From Ruficoccus sp. ZRK36 (lineage in GTDB: Bacteria > Verrucomicrobiota > Verrucomicrobiia > Opitutales > Cerasicoccaceae): a stretch of DNA of 64,000 nucleotides. A program made the position numbers and the translations under genes. The notes under the pieces were generated by a model. The model worked only from the letters and a program-made list of their open reading frames with translations. It searched no databases and was not told the DNA's origin. The DNA lies in NCBI RefSeq assembly GCF_019603315.1, contig NZ_CP080649.1:2118176-2182175 (forward strand), in the 5' to 3' direction. Of this stretch, positions 1-8,123 are shown piece by piece (within the stretch, counting starts at the first letter, position 1; each line of letters begins with the position of its first letter).

Positions 1-1
1 G

Positions 2-826
2 CCGCTGCCCGAGTCGGCCACAGTGGACCTGCTGAGGCGCGCCCTGGAGGATGCCGAGCGTGGGCTCGGAGCGGCACGCTGTACGGCGGAGGACGCCGTA
101 CTGGTCGGTCTCGCACGCCTGTGCGACGGCGATATGCGCCGCGCGCTCAACGCGCTGGAAACGCTCGTGCTCAGCCAGCCCACCGGTAGTGAGATCACAC
201 CGGCTGAACTGGAGGTCTTCGCCCGCGAGCGGCAGATTCGCTACGATGCAGACGAGGACGAGCACTACGACACGATTTCGGCTTTCATCAAAAGCGTGCG
301 TGGCTCTGACCCGGACGCGGCGCTCTACTGGTTGGCCAAGATGGTCGAGGGTGGGGAAGACCCGCGCTTTATTGCCCGGCGTTTAATTATTCTCGCCTCC
401 GAGGATATCGGGCTGGCGGACTCGCGCGCTCTGCCGCTGGCTACGGCTGCGCTGCAGGCGGTGGAGTTTATCGGGATGCCCGAGGCTGCGCTCACACTGA
501 GCCATGCCACACTGTTTCTCTCACTGTGCCCGAAAAGCAACTCTGCCACCGAGGCGATATCCCGGGCGCGCCGGGCGATCAAGGAAGGACCGGTGCAGTC
601 AGTGCCCCAGTGGCTGCGGGACAGTCACAGTAAAATCGGCAAGCAGCTCGGCCACGGCGACACGTATCAGTATTCCCATGACAGCCCGGATCACATCTCC
701 GGGCAGGAGTACATGTTGGACCCGCTGGAGCTCTACAAGCCCAGTCCATATGGGGCGGAGGCCTCGCTGGCCGAGCGTCTGGCACAGTGGAAGGAACTCA
801 AGCACCAGCGCCAGAACGATAGCTGA
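2..826 (+). CDS. rarA: Replication-associated recombination protein A (RarA/MgsA), 3' part
   Basis: This is the C-terminal part of the RarA/MgsA/WRNIP1 family of AAA+ clamp-loader-like ATPases, which act at stalled replication forks. The frame is open to the first base, so the gene starts outside the window and the Walker A/B part is missing. Visible are the sensor-2 helix (GDMRRALNALE) and the family's C-terminal tetramerisation part: FIKSVRGSDPDAALYWLAKM, then ARRLIILASEDIGLAD, then the conserved end with GDTYQYSHD and HISGQEYMLD. A GTG at 23 could be mistaken for a start, but the residues before it fit the family. It ends with TGA, and no terminator is evident. Confidence 0.93.
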   Translation, partial: PLPESATVDLLRRALEDAERGLGAARCTAEDAVLVGLARLCDGDMRRALNALETLVLSQPTGSEITPAELEVFARERQIRYDADEDEHYDTISAFIKSVRGSDPDAALYWLAKMVEGGEDPRFIARRLIILASEDIGLADSRALPLATAALQAVEFIGMPEAALTLSHATLFLSLCPKSNSATEAISRARRAIKEGPVQSVPQWLRDSHSKIGKQLGHGDTYQYSHDSPDHISGQEYMLDPLELYKPSPYGAEASLAERLAQWKELKHQRQNDS

Positions 827-908
827 GGGCGAGCCTCTGTGCTCCACTCAAACCTCGCAATAACACACCTGCTTTTAACCATTTTTAAGAGTAGCTAGGG
901 TGTTTTTA

Positions 909-933
909 TAGTGTTATTAAAAAAATAACACTA
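909..933. promoter_or_regulatory. Perfect inverted repeat upstream of the GntR-type regulator
   Basis: TAGTGTTATT and its exact complement AATAACACTA are separated by AAAAA, giving 10-bp arms and a 5-bp spacer. It lies about 75 bp before the start at 1009. The stem is AT-rich and no T-tract follows, so an operator, perhaps for autoregulation by the downstream GntR-type protein, is more likely than a terminator. A partial copy of one arm (AATAACAC) lies near 859. Confidence 0.5.
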
Positions 934-1008
934 CATTTGGGTTTTTAATTCAAGTGTTCTGGCACAGTTATAGGGGCACTCCCTTATCCATTCGACCCAC
1001 CCCGCCGA

Positions 1009-2121
1009 ATGACGCTTGTTCCCAAAAATACATTATCCAATCAGACTGCCCTGCGCCTGAAGGAACTGATCGCCCAGAATACCTGGAGTGGTTGGCTGCC
1101 GAGTGAGCGGGCCCTGAGTAAGACCCTGCAGGTCAGCCACAGCACACTGCGCCGGGCTCTGGAACAGCTACGCTACGAGGGGATCCTCGAAACCCGCCAC
1201 GGCGTGGGGAACCGCATCTGCCAGGTGCCGGAGCCCACAGGCGCGACCCTTGAGGAGGGCGAGTCGAGTGTGGGCCTGATCACGCCCAAGTCCACGATCA
1301 GCCTGCGTCCATTTTCCCTGTGGGTAGACATTTTCCGGGAGATGCTGTTCGAGGCCGGCTGGCGTTTGAAGATCTACACCGGTACGAAGTACTACCGCAC
1401 GAACCCCTCTGCGATCCTGAATAAACTGGTGGAGCAGAACGGGCATACCTCGTGGGTGCTTGTGCTCTCCAGTGTGGCGATGCAGCGCTGGTTCCAGGCA
1501 CGTCAACTGCCTGCGGTGCTGGCCGGGACGAACCACGAAAACGTGAGCCTGCCGGGCGTGGACATCGATCACCGCGCGATTTGCCGCCATGCGGTGGGCA
1601 CGTTGATCCGGGCCGGTCACCGCCACATGGTACTGTTTCTGCCGCAGTCGCGCAGGGCAGGGGACTTGCGCTCGGAGGTCGGGTTCTTCGAGGGCATCAG
1701 CACCTCTGCCTATGCTAAAAGCATCACGGCGAACGTGATTTACCATGACGACGTGGATGCGCAGAGCATTAACAAATGCCTGGCGCGCTTGTTCATGACG
1801 GCGCCTGAGCGTCGGCCGACAGCGATGATCATCGCCAACCCGTATGTGTATGTCACGACGCGGATGTTTCTGGCCGAAAATGGCCTCAAGGTCCCGCAGG
1901 ATGTTTCCCTCATCGCACGCGAAGACGACCCACTGTTTTCCTATCTCACACCGAATCCCTCCCGCTATCTGAACCAATCCGAAATATACGCACGCAAGCT
2001 CATGCACATGGCGATGGAGCTTCCCACTCACCGGCATGCCGTCGCCAGCGAATGCCAGTATCTGCTGCCAAAGTTTTTCGCCGGCAAGACGGTGGCGCGT
2101 CCACCGGATACGGCGGCCTAG
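1009..2121 (+). CDS. GntR-type HTH regulator with periplasmic-binding-like sensor domain
   Basis: A predicted cytoplasmic transcription factor of 370 residues. Residues about 10-75 form a GntR-type winged helix-turn-helix (LPSERALSKTLQVSHSTLRRAL, then YEGILETRHGVGN). From about residue 90 onward it resembles the LacI/periplasmic-binding-protein sensor fold (SVGLITPK, then GVDIDHRAICRHAVGTLIRAGH, ending PQDVSLIARED). Such GntR-LacI hybrids bind a sugar or oligosaccharide and control neighbouring catabolic genes. It heads the plus-strand polysaccharide block ending at 11638, which is its most likely target. The family is clear; the ligand is unknown. Confidence 0.85.
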   Translation: MTLVPKNTLSNQTALRLKELIAQNTWSGWLPSERALSKTLQVSHSTLRRALEQLRYEGILETRHGVGNRICQVPEPTGATLEEGESSVGLITPKSTISLRPFSLWVDIFREMLFEAGWRLKIYTGTKYYRTNPSAILNKLVEQNGHTSWVLVLSSVAMQRWFQARQLPAVLAGTNHENVSLPGVDIDHRAICRHAVGTLIRAGHRHMVLFLPQSRRAGDLRSEVGFFEGISTSAYAKSITANVIYHDDVDAQSINKCLARLFMTAPERRPTAMIIANPYVYVTTRMFLAENGLKVPQDVSLIAREDDPLFSYLTPNPSRYLNQSEIYARKLMHMAMELPTHRHAVASECQYLLPKFFAGKTVARPPDTAA

Positions 2122-2241
2122 TGTGTATCGAAATAGAGAACACCTGATTAGTTTCGCACGAAAATACCTTACGAATAAAAGTTAACGCATAATCGTTTTA
2201 CTGTTCCCAACACCCCTTAGCACCCCTGCCCACATCTCCCC

Positions 2242-2943
2242 ATGTCCCCGATGATTTCACGCACGTTCAGGCGCCCGGCTTTCTCCCTGGTCGAGCTTTT
2301 GGCCGTGATCGCAGTGGTCGCGATTCTTTCTGCGCTGCTCATGACCGGTGTCGGACACGTGCGGGAAAACATGGCGAGCACTCACTGCCTCTCGAACCTG
2401 CGCCGCCTCCAGATGGCGAACATCACCTACGCGAATTCGAATCCGCAGCGTATGTATGTGCCGACATTCAGCAACGGCTCCGAAGTCGCCTCGTCGGGGC
2501 GCGTCCTGTGGCACAGTAACGACGCCTTTCTACCGTTCCTCGAAGTCGAAAAGTTCACCGACAGGTCTAACTGGCCGCCGACCTTCTGGCCGGATGAATA
2601 CATCTGCCCGATGGCGACCGTCGAGGGGGGGCGTATCGACCGCTGCTATGCCTCGAACTGGACGGATATGCCCTTTGGCCGTAGCTATAATGCTCTGGGC
2701 GCGGTGGCCGCAGTCCGGGTGACGGATGTGATTCGCCCCGGCGAGGTGATTGCCTTCGTCGATGCTCCCAACTGGCTCGTGAATTACCCCTTTAACGAGT
2801 ATGTGGGAGAGATCACCACGAACAACGCGATCGGGTATCGTCACAAGGGAAAGGCCAATGTCGTTTTTTATGACGGGCACGTAGACAGCTACCCGCCCGA
2901 GATTCTGGAGAACACTCCATCCATGTGGCAAATCAGCCACTGA
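2242..2943 (+). CDS. Type II secretion/type IV pilin-like pseudopilin with H-X9-DG motif
   Basis: A 233-residue protein with an N-terminal prepilin signal: a short basic leader, then A13|F14SLVELLAVIAVVAIL, with the usual Glu at position +5 of the mature protein. The C-terminal region carries the H-X9-DG motif (H, nine residues ending VVFY, then DG), a hallmark of the large DUF1559-like pseudopilin families of Planctomycetes and Verrucomicrobia. Processing would need a prepilin peptidase, which is not in this window. Its place between a sugar regulator and secreted proteins suggests a role in surface display or secretion of glycan-degrading proteins, but this is inference. Confidence 0.85.
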   Translation: MSPMISRTFRRPAFSLVELLAVIAVVAILSALLMTGVGHVRENMASTHCLSNLRRLQMANITYANSNPQRMYVPTFSNGSEVASSGRVLWHSNDAFLPFLEVEKFTDRSNWPPTFWPDEYICPMATVEGGRIDRCYASNWTDMPFGRSYNALGAVAAVRVTDVIRPGEVIAFVDAPNWLVNYPFNEYVGEITTNNAIGYRHKGKANVVFYDGHVDSYPPEILENTPSMWQISH

Positions 2944-3077
2944 AGCACCTTCTCTTTGATCTGAATATAAGCCATCAGAAGTATAAAATCTTATAAATAA
3001 ATAATTTCGGTGATGCGCGTGCGCACGTTTACAGAGCCGACCTACCTAACGAACAACCTCCAAAACCTGCTAATCTC

Positions 3078-4901
3078 ATGAGATACACGAACGAAATACT
3101 CCGCTTGATTCCCAAGCCTGCCCTGTCGCTGAAAAGCGCCTGTCTGTTTTCCCTGCTACCTGCTGCCCTGAGCGCACAAACCATTGTCTGGGACAGTGCG
3201 ACGGAGGGTGGCCTCTGGTCTGATGGGACTAACTGGGTGGACGGCTCTGCGCCAGGAGCTGGTGAGACGGCTGTGCTCGGTGATGCCGCAGCTGACCGCA
3301 CTGTCACTTATGACGCCAGTGCGTCGGGTACTGTAGGTGGGCTGACGATGACGCAGACCTCGGCCTTTGCGAATACAGTTGAGGTTCAGCGTACGCTGGA
3401 GCTGACCGACGAGTTGGTGCTCGGGTCCTCGACCGGTACCACCGTTGTCAACCTGAACACCTCGACCGAGAGCGGGATCACCACCGGCTCGGTGCTGACG
3501 GCTTCCTCCGGCGTGACCTTGAACTCCGGCGGCGTGCTTGAGTTTAACCGATTGCTGGTCGACACCGATGCGGTTTCCTCGACTCAGCAACTGGTGGGCG
3601 ATCTGACGATCAGCGGAGGTACGCTCAACGTGTACTCGGCTACCCGCAGTGGTACGACGACGCGCAACACGTTTACGCACTCAGTCAACGGTTCGCTGAC
3701 GATGGACAGCGGCTCCATTATTCTTAAGACCACTCCGGACAGCAGCGACACGGTCCTGACCGATACGCGCCTGCTGGTGAACGGCAATTTCACCATGACC
3801 GGTGGCAGTCTCTCTGTCGCCGATGGCTACTCAACCGCTCGTGCCTTGATGGTGGATGGTGCCCAGACCACGATCGGCAGTGGTGCGGATCTCGGTGAGA
3901 CGGGTATTACGCTGGTTAACTTCACAGTCGATCAGCGCATCGATAGCGAGGTTGCTCTGAACTGGCTTTATCTTGAGGCACTGGGGGATACGACGAAGAC
4001 CCTGAACCTCGCCGAAGTCTCCGGCGGTAATGTCGAGCGTATCAACTTCATCCAGCGCGGCACCGGTAAAACACTCACGCTGAAACTCGACAGTGATGTT
4101 TCGCTGCGATCCGGTGGCTATGTGACGACGGACTCCACGGGCGCTCCCACGGGCGGCACGGTGACCTTTGCGATCGATACGAACGGCCACACGCTGGACC
4201 TGACAAATGGGCAGGGCCTCTTCCGCAATAGCAAGTCCACCACGACGACGAACTGGGTTTTCAAGGGTAACGGCACCATCAAGGAGAACGACTTCGACCT
4301 GAGCCTCGCCAGCACGACGAGCGTTGAAGGGACCACAACCCTCATCGCTGTAGGCGGGGACGGTACCCGGAACGAACTGGCCGGTAACAACTCGGACGGT
4401 ATCTCCGCCGACTCGACCTTCATCTACGCAGGTAACGCCAGCGCCGCTAACGCCGCAATCCTCAGTAGTAACCGCAGCATCGGGCACCTGATCGTCCGCA
4501 GTGGTGCCCTGCAGTTGGAGGAGGCGATCGACGCCACCTCTATCACTGTGAACACCAATGCCCAGTTGATTGCCGACAGCTTCACCTACGCTGATACGTT
4601 CTCGATCGAGTTCGACGAGGCTGCGACGGAAGGCGACTTCCAGATTTTGGATTTCAACAGCCAAAGCGGTACGGTGAGCACCGTGACGCTGACCGGCTTC
4701 TATGATGATGTCGCCCTGAGCGATAACGGCAGCGGTGTCTGGACGACGGAGCTGGAAGGCATGCTCTACTCCTTTACGAAGAGCAACGGCCTGCTCCACG
4801 TCGAGGCGGCTATCCCCGAGGCATCTTCGGTCGGTCTGTACCTGGCCCTGATGGCTTTGATTTCGCGTATGGCGTTGAAGCGCCGCAGCAACCGCGGTTA
4901 A
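3078..4901 (+). CDS. Secreted autotransporter-like beta-strand protein with PEP-CTERM-like tail
   Basis: A large (607 residues) Ser/Thr/Gly-rich exported protein. It has a signal peptide (about residues 1-34, ending LSAQT), then the opening typical of PEP-CTERM autotransporter-like proteins (WDSATEGGLWSDGTNW, GSAPGAGETAVLGD). A long stretch of beta-helix-like repeats follows (LTISGGTLNV, SLTMDSGS, NFTMTGGSLSV). The end has a variant sorting signal: IPEASS, a hydrophobic stretch and a basic tail (LKRRSNRG). The motif reads PEA rather than PEP, so exosortase recognition is likely but not certain. Probably a cell-surface or matrix adhesin; no catalytic motif was seen. Confidence 0.75.
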   Translation: MRYTNEILRLIPKPALSLKSACLFSLLPAALSAQTIVWDSATEGGLWSDGTNWVDGSAPGAGETAVLGDAAADRTVTYDASASGTVGGLTMTQTSAFANTVEVQRTLELTDELVLGSSTGTTVVNLNTSTESGITTGSVLTASSGVTLNSGGVLEFNRLLVDTDAVSSTQQLVGDLTISGGTLNVYSATRSGTTTRNTFTHSVNGSLTMDSGSIILKTTPDSSDTVLTDTRLLVNGNFTMTGGSLSVADGYSTARALMVDGAQTTIGSGADLGETGITLVNFTVDQRIDSEVALNWLYLEALGDTTKTLNLAEVSGGNVERINFIQRGTGKTLTLKLDSDVSLRSGGYVTTDSTGAPTGGTVTFAIDTNGHTLDLTNGQGLFRNSKSTTTTNWVFKGNGTIKENDFDLSLASTTSVEGTTTLIAVGGDGTRNELAGNNSDGISADSTFIYAGNASAANAAILSSNRSIGHLIVRSGALQLEEAIDATSITVNTNAQLIADSFTYADTFSIEFDEAATEGDFQILDFNSQSGTVSTVTLTGFYDDVALSDNGSGVWTTELEGMLYSFTKSNGLLHVEAAIPEASSVGLYLALMALISRMALKRRSNRG

Positions 4902-4967
4902 TCTGTCTTGCGAGCCGGGGGCGGCGTGCAGCCTCCGGCTTTTCGATGACTTTCAAATTGTTTTTCG

Positions 4968-6965
4968 ATGTTTCCATTTCGATTGTTTCGTTTCGTGAAT
5001 CTGGCTCTGCCGGTCGGTCTTATGCTGACGGTGAGTGCCTGCGGCTCTGAGCCCAAGGCAGCCGTCAGCAATGCCGAACTCTCGCGGCAGGACTTGCCGC
5101 TGGTGAGTGAGGCGCGTGTGGAGGAGATCACCGAGTGGATGCCTGCTGAGCCGCAGGTGCTCTATCCGCGTGCGGATGATCGCGCGGTCTGGGATCGCTG
5201 GTATCCCACGAAAGAGGGGCAGACCGTGATCGAGCGGGCGCAGGTGGCGATGGGCGAGCGCCCGGACATCCTGACGCAAGCGCTCTATGACGACTTCAAG
5301 CTGACGGGCGACCGCCAGAGTTTTGAGAAGCCCTTTTGGAAGCGGTTGAAGAATCTGCAATATCTGGTCATGGCCGAGGCGCTGGAGAACAAGGGTCGCT
5401 TCCTGCCCGCCATCGAAAGCTACGTGTCGGCTATCAATGATGAGCCCGCGTGGATCATGCCCGCCCACGCCGGTGACCGGAAGCTCTGGGAAGATAACTA
5501 CGACAAGATCGATCTCGGGGCGTCGATCCGTGGGTGGTCTCTGGCCTGTACGGACTGGGTCCTGCAGGATCGTCTCCAGCCCGAGACACGCGAACGCATT
5601 CGCGAGGAGGTCAATGCCCGTGTGCTTGAGCCCTATCTGGAGCATATCAACAGCGGCGTCACGGGGGACTTCTGGTTCCTGAGAGCCAGTAATAACTGGA
5701 ACGCGGTCTGCAATGCCGGGGTGCTCGGCATGGCACTGATCCTGATGGAAGCTCCTGAAGACCGGGCCCGGATCGCGGCGGCCTTTGAGCTGTATACGCA
5801 GCGCTTTATCGAGGGCTTCGGTGATGATGGGTTTTGCCAGGAAGGCTTGGGCTACTGGAACTTCGGGTTCGGCTTCTACCTGGTCGGGGCCGATCTGCTC
5901 AAGCACGCCACGGGTGGGGAGCTGGACCTGCTCTCGACGGATAAGATTCGGGCGATCTCGCAGTTCGGACGGCGCTGGCAGATCTCCGGTAACCATTACC
6001 CGGCGTTCAGTGATGCGCGGCTGACAGATAAGCCCGCGGGCTGGATGCTCGACTACATTGCCGTAAACTTTGGAGAGGGCACGATCAGCCCAGTCCCGAA
6101 TCTCAAGGCCGGGCTGAATGTTTCGCTGCTGGATGTCTCGCTGCCGCGGCCCGAGGTGCCTGAAAAGGCGAGTGCCTCCCCGCTGGCCCTGCGTGACTGG
6201 TTCCCCGATGGTGGGGCATTGATCAGCCGTCGCCATCCGGACCCGAACAAGGGCTTGGCTGTGGCGATGAAGTCCGGCCACAACGCGCAACTGCACAACC
6301 ATAACGACTCGGGCTCCTACGTCATCGCCAACAACGGGCATCTCGCGGCAGGCGATCTCGGGCGCGATGCCTATGTGAAAGATACGTTCAACGAGAACCG
6401 CTACCGCAGTCAGGCGATCAACTCCTTTGGGCATCCGGTGCCGCTGGTGGCGGGTAAGCAGCAGAGCCGGGGTGCTCAGGCGCGCGCAGTCAGTGTGCAG
6501 ACAGATTTTAGCGAGACCTCTGACATGTGGGAGATGGAGCTGACCAGCGCCTACGACGTGCCCGCTCTGGAGGAGCTGATCCGCACGTATATCTTTGATC
6601 GGGCAGGGGGTGGGGCGCTGGAGATTCTCGACGAGGTTCGCTTCAAGGAAGGCAGCCCGGAGGACTTCGGCACGGCGATCGTGGTGCTGCCGGGGTATAA
6701 ATTTGAAATACTCGACGAGCAGTCCCTGCGCATCCGCAATGCCGAAGACCCGAGCGGTAAGTCCGATCTGCTCGTCCGGTACGAAGAGCTTGGGGGCCAG
6801 GCGCTCGTGCTAAATCAAAAGCCGGTCATCGGCATCGTCCCCAACGACCCCCCACGCGGCACTCGACTGGGGATCGACCTGGCGGAGCCCGCCGAGGAGG
6901 CGACGCTACGGCTGACCTTCACGCCCTGGCCGGAGACGATAGGGGAAACGGCTTCTTTGGACTGA
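4968..6965 (+). CDS. Heparinase II/III-like polysaccharide lyase, lipoprotein
   Basis: 665 residues with a lipoprotein signal (lipobox VSAC, Cys25), so probably anchored in the outer membrane or periplasm. The first half has the alpha-toroid typical of heparinase II/III-like lyases, including ASNNWNAVCNAG and GFCQEGLGYWNFGF. The second half is the beta-sandwich with the conserved His cluster (LHNHNDSGSYVIANNGH) and GRDAY. Lyases of this superfamily cleave uronic-acid-containing glycans by beta-elimination. It precedes the aldolase, symporter and sulfatase genes. The polysaccharide-lyase family number and substrate cannot be fixed from sequence alone. The start was chosen for the complete signal peptide. 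Confidence 0.82.
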   Translation: MFPFRLFRFVNLALPVGLMLTVSACGSEPKAAVSNAELSRQDLPLVSEARVEEITEWMPAEPQVLYPRADDRAVWDRWYPTKEGQTVIERAQVAMGERPDILTQALYDDFKLTGDRQSFEKPFWKRLKNLQYLVMAEALENKGRFLPAIESYVSAINDEPAWIMPAHAGDRKLWEDNYDKIDLGASIRGWSLACTDWVLQDRLQPETRERIREEVNARVLEPYLEHINSGVTGDFWFLRASNNWNAVCNAGVLGMALILMEAPEDRARIAAAFELYTQRFIEGFGDDGFCQEGLGYWNFGFGFYLVGADLLKHATGGELDLLSTDKIRAISQFGRRWQISGNHYPAFSDARLTDKPAGWMLDYIAVNFGEGTISPVPNLKAGLNVSLLDVSLPRPEVPEKASASPLALRDWFPDGGALISRRHPDPNKGLAVAMKSGHNAQLHNHNDSGSYVIANNGHLAAGDLGRDAYVKDTFNENRYRSQAINSFGHPVPLVAGKQQSRGAQARAVSVQTDFSETSDMWEMELTSAYDVPALEELIRTYIFDRAGGGALEILDEVRFKEGSPEDFGTAIVVLPGYKFEILDEQSLRIRNAEDPSGKSDLLVRYEELGGQALVLNQKPVIGIVPNDPPRGTRLGIDLAEPAEEATLRLTFTPWPETIGETASLD

Positions 6966-7015
6966 TCCTGAATGAACCGTTCGGGGCGTCTCGTTCCGAA
7001 TGTGAACACTGATAT

Positions 7016-7044
7016 TTGACAATTTAATCACAAAATAATTAAAT
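7016..7044 (+). promoter_or_regulatory. Predicted sigma-70-type promoter before the DapA/NanA-like gene
   Basis: A perfect -35 box TTGACA (7016-7021) is followed after 17 bp by TTAAAT (7039-7044), a 4/6 match to TATAAT. An AT-rich inverted repeat (ATTTAAT 7022-7028, ATTAAAT 7038-7044) spans the spacer and could be an operator. It suggests a separate transcription start for the aldolase and symporter genes. Confidence 0.5.
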
Positions 7045-7090
7045 CGCGGGCGCTTTTCGAAGCCTCTCCGCGCGAACCTGATTTTAAGCT

Positions 7091-8020
7091 ATGGAAGCAT
7101 TGAATGGATTGGTGGCTGCACCGTTTACGCCCATGGGGCCTGATGGAGAGTTAAACCTGTCAGTCATCCCGGCCTATGCTGAGATGCTGGCCCAGCGCGG
7201 GGTGAGTGGAGCCTTTGTCTGCGGTACGACCGGGGAGGGGGCCTCCCTGAGCGTTGAGGAGCGCGAGGCTGTGGCAGCGGCGTGGATGAAGGCGAGGCCG
7301 GAGGGCTTTAAAGTGATCGTACATGTCGGGCACACCGCCCAGCCCGAGGCCTGCCGACTGGCGGCGCACGCCTCCACTGTCGGCGCCGATGCGATTTCTG
7401 CCATGGCCCCGTTCTTCTTCCGCCCGCAGGACTGCGAAGACCTGGTCGAGTGGTGCGTGCCAATCGCGGCCTCGGCCCCCGGCTTACCCTTTTATTACTA
7501 TAATATCCCCAGCATGACCGGGGTGGATTTCTCGGGGGAGGAGTTCCTGACACGAGCCCATGGTCGGATTCCTAATCTGCGTGGCATCAAGTACACTTAT
7601 GAGGATGTTAAGGACTACTCGGCCTGCTTGGCATTTGCAGATGGTAAATACGATATTCTCTTCGGGCGCGACGAGCTACTGCTCGAAGGTTGGAGCGCTG
7701 GCGCGCGCGGTGCGGTCGGGAGTACCTATAACTATGCCTCTCCCCTCTACCTGGGCCTGATTGATGCACTGGCGTCGGGGGACTCCATAGAAGCCCGCGA
7801 GCTCCAAAATAAGTCCATACGTATGATCGATATCTGCAATGGAATCGGGGTTGGCCACCTGGCTGCGAGCAAGGCTCTGATGGGACTGCTGGGGGTGGAC
7901 TGTGGTCCGGTCCGCAGCCCGCTCAAACAGCCGGATGCTACCCAGGTCGAGGAGATGGTCAAAGCGCTGGAAGATGAGGGTTTTTTTGAGTACGCACAAA
8001 TCGAGCCACGGCTGGTCTGA
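7091..8020 (+). CDS. DapA/NanA-family aldolase (N-acetylneuraminate lyase-like)
   Basis: A 309-residue class I aldolase of the dihydrodipicolinate synthase/N-acetylneuraminate lyase superfamily. Visible are the carboxylate-binding GTTGE loop (45-49), the catalytic tyrosine in YYYNIPSMTG (Tyr137) and the Schiff-base lysine in RGIKYT (Lys167). The GTTGE and YNIP context resembles sialic acid lyases more than DapA. However, enzymes of this family next to polysaccharide lyases can also split keto-deoxy-uronate products, so the substrate (sialic acid or a KDG-type acid) is open. Followed by the symporter after 103 bp, probably co-transcribed. Confidence 0.85.
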   Translation: MEALNGLVAAPFTPMGPDGELNLSVIPAYAEMLAQRGVSGAFVCGTTGEGASLSVEEREAVAAAWMKARPEGFKVIVHVGHTAQPEACRLAAHASTVGADAISAMAPFFFRPQDCEDLVEWCVPIAASAPGLPFYYYNIPSMTGVDFSGEEFLTRAHGRIPNLRGIKYTYEDVKDYSACLAFADGKYDILFGRDELLLEGWSAGARGAVGSTYNYASPLYLGLIDALASGDSIEARELQNKSIRMIDICNGIGVGHLAASKALMGLLGVDCGPVRSPLKQPDATQVEEMVKALEDEGFFEYAQIEPRLV

Positions 8021-8123
8021 GGGAAGGTTTCACCTGAGTGACCAAGTTATTATACGGGTGGTGATCGAATCCGATTGTATGAAAAAGGAGTTTCGGCTAT
8101 AGACCCTCCTTCCCTCAGAGAAA

